From positions 434,001 to 498,000 of the forward strand of contig NZ_FPEG01000003.1 in the NCBI RefSeq assembly GCF_900117395.1: DNA of 64,000 nucleotides. The letters run 5' to 3'. The notes below the pieces were generated by a model. It was given only the letters and a program-made list of their open reading frames with translations. It had not been told where the DNA came from and did not search any database. A program made the translations under genes and the position numbers. This DNA comes from Agrococcus sp. Marseille-P2731. GTDB taxonomy: Bacteria; Actinomycetota; Actinomycetes; Actinomycetales; Microbacteriaceae. How positions within the stretch are numbered: position 1 is the stretch's first letter; the number at the start of each line of letters is the position of its first letter. Of this stretch, positions 36,493-44,006 are shown in pieces.

Positions 36493-37923
36493 GTGGCGGA
36501 GCGGCAGTCCCTCAGCGCTCGGGAGACCCTCGGGCGCGCGCGCGACCGCCTCGAGGCGTTCACCACCGCCTACCCGGCCCGCTTCGCGATCTTCGTCTTC
36601 GCGGCGCTGAACCTCGTCTGCATGCTGCTGCTCATGACGCCGCTCGCCGCGGCCGACGGGCGGGCCACCTCGGTCGTCGACGCCTTCTTCCAGGCCGTGA
36701 GCGTCGTCTGCGTCACGGGCCTGACCGTCGTCGACATGGCGACGCACTGGAGCCCCTTCGGCAACGCCGTCGTGCTCATCGGCGTCGAGGTCGGCGGCAT
36801 CGGCGTGCTGACGCTCGCCTCGCTCCTCGGCATGACGGTCGCTCGCCGGCTGGGGCTCCGCCAGCGCCTGATGGCCGCGAGCGACAGCAACCCCTCTCGG
36901 GTGCGCAAGGGCGTCGTGAAGGAGGGCCAGGCCATCCGCCTGGGCGAGGTCGGCGGCCTGCTGCGGATCGTCGCGCTCTCGGTGCTCGTGTTCGAGGCCG
37001 TGCTGATCGTGCTGCTCTTCCCGCGCCTGCTGCTCGCCGGCAAGGACCCGCTGACGGCGCTCTACGAGGCCACCTACTGGTCGATCATGGCGTTCACGAA
37101 CTCGGGGTTCGTGCCGACCGTCGAGGGCCTCGAGCCCTTCGCGACCGACCCGTGGTTCCTCATCGTGCTGATGCTCGGGGTGTTCATCGGGTCGCTCGGC
37201 TTCCCCGTCTACTTCGTGCTGCTGCGGCACCTGAGCCACCCGCGGCAGTGGTCGCTGCACGTGAAGCTCACCATCTCGGTGTCGATCATGCTCTTCCTCG
37301 CCGGCGGCCTCGCCTACCTCGTCCTCGAGTGGGGCAACGAGGACTCCTGGGGCACGCGCGACTTCGGGCAGCAGATCCTGCACGCGTTCTTCCTCTCGTC
37401 GATGGCCCGCTCCGGCGGCTTCGCCGTCGACGACCTCGGGCTGCTGCACAACTCGAGCCTGCTCGTGACCGACATGCTGATGTTCGTCGGCGGAGGCTCG
37501 GCCTCGACCGCCGGCGGCATCAAGGTGACGACGCTCGCGATCCTCTTCCTCGCGGCGATCGCCGAGGCGCGCGGCCGCAAGTCGATGGAGGCGTTCGGCC
37601 GCCGCATCCCCTCCGACGTGCTGCGCCTGGCGGTCTCGGTGACGCTGTGGAGCGCGACGATCATCGCCACCGTCACGGTCGTCCTGCTCGAGATCACCGG
37701 CGCCCCGCTGTCGTTCGTGCTCTTCGACGTCATCAGCGCGTTCGGCACCGTCGGGCTCTCGACCGGCTTCACGCACAGCGGGCTCGAGGACCCTGCGAAG
37801 GTGATCCTCGCGCTGACCATGTTCGCCGGGCGCATTGGTAGTGTGACGCTCGCTGCAGCCCTGGCTGCCAGCCAGCGCACGCAGCTGTTCACGCGCCCCG
37901 AGGAGAGGCCGATCGTTGGTTGA
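36493..37923 (+). CDS. ktrB: TrkH/KtrB-type potassium transporter, membrane subunit
   Basis: Na+/H+-coupled K+ channel-like subunit, about 476 aa from GTG 36493, which has GGGAGG eight bases upstream. GTG at 36424 is an alternative start but lies above a TACGCT box. Four selectivity-filter repeats are recognisable: VVCVTGLTV, FTNSGFVP, RSGGFAVDD and FGTVGLSTGF. Length and absence of extra N-terminal helices fit KtrB rather than TrkH. Its stop overlaps ktrA by 8 bases. Confidence 0.92.
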   Translation: MAERQSLSARETLGRARDRLEAFTTAYPARFAIFVFAALNLVCMLLLMTPLAAADGRATSVVDAFFQAVSVVCVTGLTVVDMATHWSPFGNAVVLIGVEVGGIGVLTLASLLGMTVARRLGLRQRLMAASDSNPSRVRKGVVKEGQAIRLGEVGGLLRIVALSVLVFEAVLIVLLFPRLLLAGKDPLTALYEATYWSIMAFTNSGFVPTVEGLEPFATDPWFLIVLMLGVFIGSLGFPVYFVLLRHLSHPRQWSLHVKLTISVSIMLFLAGGLAYLVLEWGNEDSWGTRDFGQQILHAFFLSSMARSGGFAVDDLGLLHNSSLLVTDMLMFVGGGSASTAGGIKVTTLAILFLAAIAEARGRKSMEAFGRRIPSDVLRLAVSVTLWSATIIATVTVVLLEITGAPLSFVLFDVISAFGTVGLSTGFTHSGLEDPAKVILALTMFAGRIGSVTLAAALAASQRTQLFTRPEERPIVG

Positions 37924-38587
37924 CAGGATCCCCCACGACGCCCCCGTGCTCGTGATCGGCCTGGGACGCTTCGGCGCCGCCACCGCCGGGCAGCTCGCGC
38001 GCCTCGACCGCGAGGTGCTCGCGATCGACGGCGACATCAACCTCGTCCAGAAGTGGTCGGAGCGCCTCACGCACACCGTGCAGGCAGACGCCCGCTCGAT
38101 CGACGCGCTCAAGCAGCTGGGCGCGCAGGACTTCTCGATCGCCGTCTGCGCCGTCGGCTCGTCGATCGAGGCCTCGGTGCTCATCGTCGCGAACCTCGTC
38201 GACCTCGGCATCCCGCAGATCTGGGCGAAGGCGATCAGCCAGTCGCACGGCAAGATCCTCAGCCGCATCGGCGCGAACCACGTCATCTACCCCGAGGCAG
38301 AGGCGGGCGAGCGCGTCGCCCACCTCGTCTCGGGTCGGATGCTCGACTACATCCAGTTCGACGACCGATTCGCCATCGTGAAGATGTACCCGCCGAAGCA
38401 CATCCGGGGCGTCACGCTCGCCGAGTCCAAGATCCGATCGAAGTACCACCTGACGGTCGTCGGCGTGAAGAGCCCCGGCGGCGAGTTCACGTACGCCACC
38501 CCAGAGACCGTGGTGTCGAACCACGACCTCATCATCGTCTCGGGCGAGCAGAACGACATCGAGCGCTTCGCCAGCGTCGGCTCGTGA
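37916..38587 (+). CDS. ktrA: KtrA/TrkA regulatory subunit of potassium uptake
   Basis: 223 aa cytoplasmic gating protein with an RCK_N Rossmann domain (VLVIGLGRFGAATAGQLARL, about 11-30, then the acidic AIDGD) and an RCK_C domain (about 140-223). The TTG start at 37916 overlaps the ktrB stop, so the pair is coupled; family members gate the channel in response to ATP/ADP and c-di-AMP. Confidence 0.93.
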   Translation: MVDRIPHDAPVLVIGLGRFGAATAGQLARLDREVLAIDGDINLVQKWSERLTHTVQADARSIDALKQLGAQDFSIAVCAVGSSIEASVLIVANLVDLGIPQIWAKAISQSHGKILSRIGANHVIYPEAEAGERVAHLVSGRMLDYIQFDDRFAIVKMYPPKHIRGVTLAESKIRSKYHLTVVGVKSPGGEFTYATPETVVSNHDLIIVSGEQNDIERFASVGS

Positions 38588-38994
38588 GCCACGACTCCGA
38601 GCGCCGGGCGCTCGCCGACACCGACCGCTGCCCGTGCGGCACCGGTCTGCCGTTCGGCGAGTGCTGCGCGCCGATCCACCGCGGCGAGCGCCAGGCGGCC
38701 ACCGCCGCGGCGCTCATGCGCTCCCGCTTCACGGCCTACGCGGTGGGCGACGTCGACTGGCTGCTCGCCTCCTGGCACGCCTCGACCCGGCCCCGATCGC
38801 TCGAGCTCGACCCGGGCATCCGCTGGCTGCGCCTCGACGTGCTCGGCAGCACCGGGGGCGGCCCCTTCGACCGCGAGGGCACCGTGGCGTTCGCCTCGCA
38901 CTGGCTCGCCGAGGGCACCCGTGGCTCGATGCGCGAGCACAGCCGGTTCCGGCGCGACGCCGGCTGGCAGTACGTGGACGGCGACAGCCTCTAG
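38584..38994 (+). CDS. YchJ family protein with SEC-C motif
   Basis: 136 aa UPF0225 protein. The N-terminal zinc-binding CPCGTGLPFGECCAPIH (about 16-32) is followed by the NTF2-like core RSRFTAYAVGDVDWLLASWH. GTG at 38584 overlaps the ktrA stop (GTGA), placing it in the K+ operon. Role unknown. Confidence 0.9.
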   Translation: MSHDSERRALADTDRCPCGTGLPFGECCAPIHRGERQAATAAALMRSRFTAYAVGDVDWLLASWHASTRPRSLELDPGIRWLRLDVLGSTGGGPFDREGTVAFASHWLAEGTRGSMREHSRFRRDAGWQYVDGDSL

Positions 38995-39028
38995 CCACCC
39001 GCGGCCGGCCCGTGGCGACGCCTCGGTG

Positions 39029-39859
39029 TCAGCCCGCGGCCAGCTCCTGCGCGCGCGCGAGCGCCGCCGTGGTCGCCCGGTCGAAGGTGCCGCCGAGATC
39101 CGCGGCCTGCAGCACGCCGACGGCCTGCTCGGTCGTGCCCTTGGGGCTCGTCACGCGCCGTCGCAGCTCGGCGGGCGAGGCACCCGTCTCGTCCGCGGCG
39201 AGCAGCTCGGTCGCGCCGCGGAACGTGCCCTGCACCATCGTCGCCGCCTGCTCGGCCGTGAAGCCCATCCGCTCAGCCGCCTTCGTCAGCTCCTCGATCA
39301 GCAGGAAGACATAGGCGGGGCCGGAGCCCGAGATGGTCGAGAGCGCATCGATCTGCGACTCGTCGAGCACGATCACCTCGCCAACGGCCTCGAACATGCG
39401 CGCCACCAGGGCGATGTCCTCGTCGCTCGCGCGGCTGCCGCCGGCGACGCCGGTCACCCCGAGCCCGACGGTCGACGGCGTGTTGGGCATCGCCCGCACG
39501 ACGGCGACGGATGCGGGCAGCGCGGCCTCGATGGACGCGGTGGTCGTGCCAGCGGCGATCGAGACGACCACCGCATCCGCCGCCAGGTGCGGGGCGATCT
39601 CGCGCGCGAGGTCGACGATGCCGACGGGCTTGACCCCCAGGACCACGAGCTTGGCGCCCGCGATCGCGCGGGCGTTGCCGTCGGGGTCGTCGGCGAGCGC
39701 GATCGACTCGACGCCGTCGAGCTCGATCGCGGCGGCCTTCTCAGCGGTGCGGTTCGTGACCGCGATGCGCTCGGCGCCGTGGCGCACGAGACCGTGGAGG
39801 ATGGCGCCGCCCATGGAGCCGACACCGAGCATGGCGATGGGAGGGAGGAGATCGGTCAT
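39029..39859 (-). CDS. proC: Pyrroline-5-carboxylate reductase
   Basis: Last step of proline synthesis, NAD(P)H-dependent; 276 aa. The Rossmann glycine motif AMLGVGSMGGAI (about 9-20), VRAMPNTPSTVGLG (about 119-132) and the signature SGSGPAYVFLLIEELTKAA (about 174-192) are intact. ATG at 39859 follows TAGCCT by 7 bases. It is divergent from the CDF transporter gene. Confidence 0.94.
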   Translation of the reverse strand: MTDLLPPIAMLGVGSMGGAILHGLVRHGAERIAVTNRTAEKAAAIELDGVESIALADDPDGNARAIAGAKLVVLGVKPVGIVDLAREIAPHLAADAVVVSIAAGTTTASIEAALPASVAVVRAMPNTPSTVGLGVTGVAGGSRASDEDIALVARMFEAVGEVIVLDESQIDALSTISGSGPAYVFLLIEELTKAAERMGFTAEQAATMVQGTFRGATELLAADETGASPAELRRRVTSPKGTTEQAVGVLQAADLGGTFDRATTAALARAQELAAG

Positions 39860-39938
39860 GCCGGCCAGGCTATCCGCGTCGCTCGTCGTGCGCGGCGACG
39901 GCGCGTGGCGTCGCCGCCGCGAGCGTAGACTTCCCGCC

Positions 39939-40901
39939 GTGAGCGCATCCCACGGTACGAAGGCAGTCGTCGCGGCATTCCTGGCCAACACCGGCATCGC
40001 CATCACGAAGTTCATCGCCTGGTTCTTCTCGGGCTCGGCATCCATGCTCGCCGAGGCCATCCACTCGGTCGCCGACGCCGGCAACCAGCTGCTGCTGCTG
40101 CTGGGCGGCCGACTGGCGAAGAAGAAGGCCGACGAGGAGCACCCCTTCGGCTACGGCCGCGAGCGCTACGTCTGGGCGTTCATCGTGGCGCTCGTGCTGT
40201 TCTCGGTCGGCGGCCTGTTCTCCATCTCGGAGGGCATCTCGAAGATCCAGCACCCGCACGAGCTCGAGATCGTCTGGCTGCCGCTGGTCGTGCTCGGCGT
40301 GGCGATCGTGCTCGAGAGCTTCTCATTCCGCACGGCGATCAAGGAGGCCAACCAGGTGCGCGGCACGTCCGGTTGGTGGCAGTTCATCCGTCGCTCGAAG
40401 AGCCCCGAGCTGCCGGTGATCCTGCTCGAGGATCTCGCGGCGCTCGTCGGCCTGGTCTTCGCCTTCTCCGCCGTCGGCCTCACCGCGCTCACGGGCAATC
40501 CGCTGTTCGATGCCATCGGCACCCTGTTCATCGGCGTGCTGCTGATCGCGGTCGCAGCGATCCTGGCTGTCGAGATGAAGTCGCTGCTGATCGGCGAGGG
40601 AGCCACGAGCGAGGACCACGCTCGCGTGCAGCGCGTCCTGAACGCCAACCCGGGCGTCGAGGCCGTCATCCACATGAAGACGCTCTACCTCGGGCCCGAC
40701 GAGCTGATGATCGCGGCGAAGGTCGCCTTCCCGCCGCACTCCGACATCGAGCACATCGCGACCACGATCAACGATCTGGAGGCGAGCCTGCGCGACGAGG
40801 TCGAGCACGCCCGCGTCATCTACATCGAGCCCGACCTCTACATCGAGCGGCCCGAGATCGCGCCGTCCACCGACCACATCGTCATCCAGTCGGGCAACTG
40901 A
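39939..40901 (+). CDS. Cation diffusion facilitator family transporter
   Basis: Proton-coupled divalent-metal exporter (Zn, Fe, Mn or Co), 320 aa. About six TMs; the metal site HSVADAGNQ (HxxxD, about 41-49) in TM2 and LLEDLAALVGL (about 165-175) in TM5. The C-terminal cytoplasmic domain is present (about 210-300). GTG at 39939 follows TAGACT by 7 bases. Metal specificity cannot be read from the sequence. Confidence 0.9.
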   Translation: MSASHGTKAVVAAFLANTGIAITKFIAWFFSGSASMLAEAIHSVADAGNQLLLLLGGRLAKKKADEEHPFGYGRERYVWAFIVALVLFSVGGLFSISEGISKIQHPHELEIVWLPLVVLGVAIVLESFSFRTAIKEANQVRGTSGWWQFIRRSKSPELPVILLEDLAALVGLVFAFSAVGLTALTGNPLFDAIGTLFIGVLLIAVAAILAVEMKSLLIGEGATSEDHARVQRVLNANPGVEAVIHMKTLYLGPDELMIAAKVAFPPHSDIEHIATTINDLEASLRDEVEHARVIYIEPDLYIERPEIAPSTDHIVIQSGN

Positions 40902-40932
40902 GGTCGCGGCCGCGGCTCCCTAGGCTGGCTCC

Positions 40933-41352
40933 ATGGACTTCCTGCACTCGCTCCTCGTCGCTGCGCACCTGATCGGCGCCTCCCTGCTGGTCGGCACCTT
41001 CTTCGTGCAGATGCGCGCCAAGGCGGGGTTCCACTTCCCCATCATGCTGACGGGCGCGTCCATCCAGCTCGCCTCCGGCATCGCGCTCTACGGCCTCGCG
41101 ATGGCCGGCGACGACGAGCCGAACCACGTGAAGCTCGGCATCAAGGGGCTCATCGCGGTCGTCGTCTTCGTCGCGGCGCTGCTCGGCTTCCTGCGCGGCC
41201 GCGCGATCCAGCACGAGAAGGCGGGCCTGCGCCAGGGCGGCGCGGTCTCGGTGGGCAACCTCGCGGTGCCCGAGCGTCGCGTGAAGACGCTCTTCCACAT
41301 CGCCGGCGGCCTGGCGCTCGTCAACCTGCTGATCGCGGCCCTCTGGCAGTGA
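40933..41352 (+). CDS. Hypothetical four-TM membrane protein
   Basis: 139 aa with helices at about 3-25, 35-57, 68-88 and 115-137. TM1 holds a His (AAHLIGASLLVGTFF) and TM4 another (LFHIAGGLALVNLL). ATG at 40933 follows TAGGCT by 6 bases, so it has its own promoter despite lying 31 bases after the CDF gene. No function assigned. Confidence 0.7.
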   Translation: MDFLHSLLVAAHLIGASLLVGTFFVQMRAKAGFHFPIMLTGASIQLASGIALYGLAMAGDDEPNHVKLGIKGLIAVVVFVAALLGFLRGRAIQHEKAGLRQGGAVSVGNLAVPERRVKTLFHIAGGLALVNLLIAALWQ

Positions 41353-41405
41353 GGCGCGGCGCTCGCCCGGGCGACCGGTAGGGCGATGCCGAGTCGGGTG
41401 CCGAG

Positions 41406-41419
41406 CGGCCAGCTGGCCG
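41406..41419. terminator. Perfect GGCC palindrome between convergent genes
   Basis: CGGCCAGCTGGCCG is a 14-base perfect palindrome flanked by GACCGG (41374) and CCGGTC (41417), which can extend the fold. It lies between the hypothetical membrane protein stop and the tadA stop. No T-run. Confidence 0.45.
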
Positions 41420-41431
41420 GTCGAGCGGGCC

Positions 41432-41893
41432 TCAGCGGCGGGCGGCGAAGAACGCGCGCAGCTGCGCCTCGGCCTCACCGGCGAGCACGCCCGCGACGAC
41501 CTCGACGCGGTGCGGCAGCCGCCGCTCGCGCAGCACGTCCACCACGCTGCCGGCGGCGCCCGCCTTGTCGTCCCAGGCGCCGAAGACCACGCGCTCGATG
41601 CGGCTCGCGAGGATCGCGCCGGCGCACATGACGCAGGGCTCGAGCGTGACGACGAGCGCGCATCCGTCGAGCCGCCACGTGCCCAGCCGCGCCGCGGCCT
41701 GGCGCAGCGCCACGACCTCGGCATGCGCCGTCGGGTCGTGCAGGGCCTCGCGCTCGTTGCGACCGGTGCCGATGACGGTGCCGGATGCGTCCACGACGAC
41801 GGCGCCCACCGGCACGTCGTGCGTGACCTCGGCCGCGAGCGCCTGCTGGAGCGCCTCGCGCATGTGCGCCTCGTCGCGCGCAGCTGGCCGCAT
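41432..41893 (-). CDS. tadA: tRNA adenosine(34) deaminase TadA
   Basis: Zinc hydrolase that makes inosine at the wobble base of tRNA-Arg(ACG); 153 aa. The catalytic HAE (in DPTAHAEVVAL, about 55) and PCVMC (about 85-89) are intact. ATG at 41893 has AGGAG five bases upstream. Its substrate, tRNA-Arg(ACG), is encoded at 54990-55062. Confidence 0.93.
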   Translation of the reverse strand: MRPAARDEAHMREALQQALAAEVTHDVPVGAVVVDASGTVIGTGRNEREALHDPTAHAEVVALRQAAARLGTWRLDGCALVVTLEPCVMCAGAILASRIERVVFGAWDDKAGAAGSVVDVLRERRLPHRVEVVAGVLAGEAEAQLRAFFAARR

Positions 41894-41956
41894 CCGAACT
41901 CCTCGCGCTGATCCTCGACGCTCGGCGCACCGCGTGCGCCCACTACCCTGAACCCT

Positions 41957-42595
41957 ATGCGAGTCCATGTCGCCGACCACCCGCTCATCACCCACAAGCT
42001 GACCGTGCTGCGGGATGCGGCCACGCCCTCCCCCACGTTCCGCGCACTCGTGGGCGAGCTGATGACGCTCCTCGCCTACGAGGCCACCCGCAACGTGCGC
42101 GTGACGCCGAAGGAGATCCAGACGCCGGTCACGACGACCGTGGGTGTCGCGATCGCCGAGCCGCGACCGCTCGTGGTCCCGATCCTGCGAGCCGGGCTCG
42201 GGATGCTCGAGGGCATGACGGCGCTCGTGCCGACCGCGGAGGTCGGCTTCCTCGGCATGGCGCGCAACGAGACGACGCTGGAGCCGACGACCTACGCCGA
42301 GCGCCTGCCCGACGACCTCAGCGACCGCCAGTGCTTCGTGCTCGACCCGATGCTGGCCACCGGCGGCTCGCTCTCGGGTGCCATGCGGTTCCTCTTCGAC
42401 CGCGGCGCTGTCGACGTCACCGCGATCTGCCTGCTGGGCACCCCCGAGGGCCTGGAGCGCGTGGAGCGCGACATGGCCGGCCACGACGTGACGATCGTGC
42501 TGGGCGCGCTCGACGAGCGCCTCGACGAGCGCGGCTTCATCGTGCCGGGGCTCGGCGACGCGGGCGACCGGCTGTACGGCACCGTCGACCACTGA
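41957..42595 (+). CDS. upp: Uracil phosphoribosyltransferase
   Basis: Pyrimidine salvage, uracil plus PRPP to UMP; 212 aa. [13 protein letters not shown] (about 75-87) and the PRPP loop [10 protein letters not shown] (about 131-140) are present. ATG at 41957 follows TACCCT by 7 bases. It is divergent from tadA. Confidence 0.95.
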   Translation: MRVHVADHPLITHKLTVLRDAATPSPTFRALVGELMTLLAYEATRNVRVTPKEIQTPVTTTVGVAIAEPRPLVVPILRAGLGMLEGMTALVPTAEVGFLGMARNETTLEPTTYAERLPDDLSDRQCFVLDPMLATGGSLSGAMRFLFDRGAVDVTAICLLGTPEGLERVERDMAGHDVTIVLGALDERLDERGFIVPGLGDAGDRLYGTVDH

Positions 42596-42671
42596 GGGAC
42601 CGGTGCTGCGGCGCAGCGCCCGCTGGGCGCCGTGCCCGTCTCCGTCACAGTTCGTCACATCGTTGCGAAGT

Positions 42672-42701
42672 TTGACACCGCACGCGCGAAGCCTCGATAC
42701 T
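42672..42701 (+). promoter_or_regulatory. Consensus sigma-A promoter for the micro-ORF
   Basis: TTGACA at 42672-42677 and GATACT at 42696-42701, 18 bases apart. It is the best -35/-10 pair seen in the window. The ATG begins 8 bases after the box, so the first base of the mRNA is at or near the start codon. Confidence 0.8.
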
Positions 42702-42708
42702 GGCAGGC

Positions 42709-42804
42709 ATGACGACCACCTTCCGCCCTCAGTCCGTCCTCGTGACGAACGGGTCGAACGGCATGATGATGCCGAAGGTCGCCATGCGTCGAATGTGTGC
42801 TTGA
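42709..42804 (+). CDS. Leaderless 31-codon micro-ORF upstream of the winged-helix gene
   Basis: Begins ATG ACG ACC ACC and encodes a Met-rich peptide ending MMMPKVAMRRMCA before TGA. Start codon, promoter and 7-base spacer match the leaderless pattern of the window. After TGA the same frame runs on for 24 codons (including DRLYEESLTLSRRTLWA) to a second TGA. It could be a leader peptide controlling the downstream gene 200 bases away, a small protein, or the remains of a longer one. No homologue is known to me. Confidence 0.5.
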   Translation: MTTTFRPQSVLVTNGSNGMMMPKVAMRRMCA

Positions 42805-42879
42805 GCACAGCTCGCACCGTCTGACCGCCTCTACGAGGAGTCGCTGACGCTCTCGCGTCGCACCCTCTGGGCTTGAGCA

Positions 42880-42915
42880 GCCCCATGGGGCGGTCCCCGA
42901 ACCGGATCCGGTTCG
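42880..42915. promoter_or_regulatory. Two perfect palindromes in the leader of the winged-helix gene
   Basis: GCCCCATGGGGC (42880-42891) and CGAACCGGATCCGGTTCG (42898-42915) follow each other closely. The GGGG of the first can instead pair with CCCC at 42895-42898, so alternative folds are possible. Either operators for the downstream protein or an attenuator, or both. Confidence 0.5.
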
Positions 42916-43006
42916 CACACGACTGATCGACACTCACGTCGACGGCTGCGTCATCCGTGCCTCCGCGCACGCGCAGCCGACGACGGCACCGCCGGAAGGC
43001 CCCCTC

Positions 43007-43753
43007 ATGACCATCACCGCCCTCAGCACCCGCACCCGCCGCCCCTCCTTCGAGCAGCCCGCCGCCCGCGGCACGAGCGCCCTCGCGCGTCGGGTCGCCA
43101 CAGTCCACCCCGCTGCGCAGCCGCAGCCGGCCGCATCCCGCCCGGTTGCGCCCAGCCCCGTGCGAGCCGTCCCCGAGGGCACCGAGGCGCGCGGCTTCGT
43201 GCTCTACGTCGGTCTCGGCGAAGACGCGGCAGCGGCCGACCAGATCGAGCTCGCCCGCCTCGTCGGCGAGCTGCGCGCGCTCACCGCGCGCCTGGCGCCC
43301 AGCGCGCAGACCCACGCCGCGGTCGCGCTCGCGCCCTCCGGTTCCGGCGGCCGCGACGTCGAGGTCGTGCGCCGCGCGCTCGGCGACCCGGCCGTGCAGC
43401 AGGCCGCGGCGCCCGAGGTCGAGCAGGGCATCGTCATCGACCTGAGCCGCAAGCGCGTCGCGATCGGCGACGACATCGCGCCCCTCACGTACCGCGAGTT
43501 CGAGCTGCTGCAGCACATCGTGCTGCGCGAGGGCTCGACCGTCGGTCGCTGCGACATCATCGACGCGCTCTGGCACGTCGACGCCGACGACCGGCCGAAC
43601 GAGCGCACCATCGACGTGCACGTGCGCCGGCTGCGCGCGAAGCTCGGCGGCTACGCCGAGATCATCCGCACGGTGCGCGGGGCTGGCTACCGCTTCGACC
43701 GCCACGCTGACGTGACGGTGCTCGCGAGCGGCCCCAGCCCTGACCGCTTCTGA
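43007..43753 (+). CDS. Orphan winged-helix (OmpR/PhoB-type DNA-binding) protein
   Basis: 248 aa. The C-terminal 100 residues are a Trans_reg_C effector domain: PLTYREFELLQHIV, ERTIDVHVRRLRAKLG and VRGAGYRFD. In place of a receiver domain the N-terminal half has a Pro/Ala-rich stretch (about 1-60) and a region beginning RGFVLYVGLGEDAAAADQIELA with no phospho-acceptor motif. GGAAGG precedes ATG 43007. It lies 200 bases after the micro-ORF and two palindromes. Targets unknown. Confidence 0.88.
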   Translation: MTITALSTRTRRPSFEQPAARGTSALARRVATVHPAAQPQPAASRPVAPSPVRAVPEGTEARGFVLYVGLGEDAAAADQIELARLVGELRALTARLAPSAQTHAAVALAPSGSGGRDVEVVRRALGDPAVQQAAAPEVEQGIVIDLSRKRVAIGDDIAPLTYREFELLQHIVLREGSTVGRCDIIDALWHVDADDRPNERTIDVHVRRLRAKLGGYAEIIRTVRGAGYRFDRHADVTVLASGPSPDRF

Positions 43754-43810
43754 GGCATCGAGCGCCGGCTGCGTGCCACAGCCAAATCACAGCCCGCGCT
43801 GGGCCCGCTC

Positions 43811-43830
43811 GTTACCGATCCGTTATACAT
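43811..43830 (+). promoter_or_regulatory. MtrA-like tandem box with overlapping -10
   Basis: GTTAC (43811), 6 bases (CGATCC), GTTAT (43822), running into TATACAT. It differs at a single base from the minus-strand box at 5047-5062 over 16 bases. It points into the 250-base gap between two convergent genes. Confidence 0.5.
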
Positions 43831-43833
43831 TCG

Positions 43834-43940
43834 ACGCACGTTGATCGTAGTGCTGTGGCGGTCAGCGGAAGCGAAGGCCAACGCCTCGCTTGGTGCAAGG
43901 GACTGGGGCCGGCCGAGAGAACTCGGTCGGCCCTGCACCA
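43834..43940 (+). ncRNA. Candidate small structured RNA
   Basis: Downstream of the box at 43811 two stable folds follow. Stem 1 pairs AAGCGAAGGC (43869-43878) with GCCTCGCTT (43883-43891), one bulge. Stem 2 pairs GGTGCA (43892-43897) with TGCACC (43934-43939), enclosing GGGCCGGCCGA (43906-43916) and TCGGTCGGCCC (43923-43933) with one G-U. No convincing ORF lies here. Stem 2 may simply be the terminator of the convergent genes, so the RNA call is tentative. The 5' end is inferred. Confidence 0.35.
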
Positions 43941-44006
43941 TGTCCGGGGCGCGCGGGCGCTACCGCGAGCAGCGCCACAGGGCAGCCGCCGATCCGGGAG
44001 CGGCCC

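Noticed and set aside
42802-42804. Selenocysteine or recoded TGA in the micro-ORF
   Set aside because: No selenocysteine stem is visible right after the codon, and the peptide has no known selenoprotein context.
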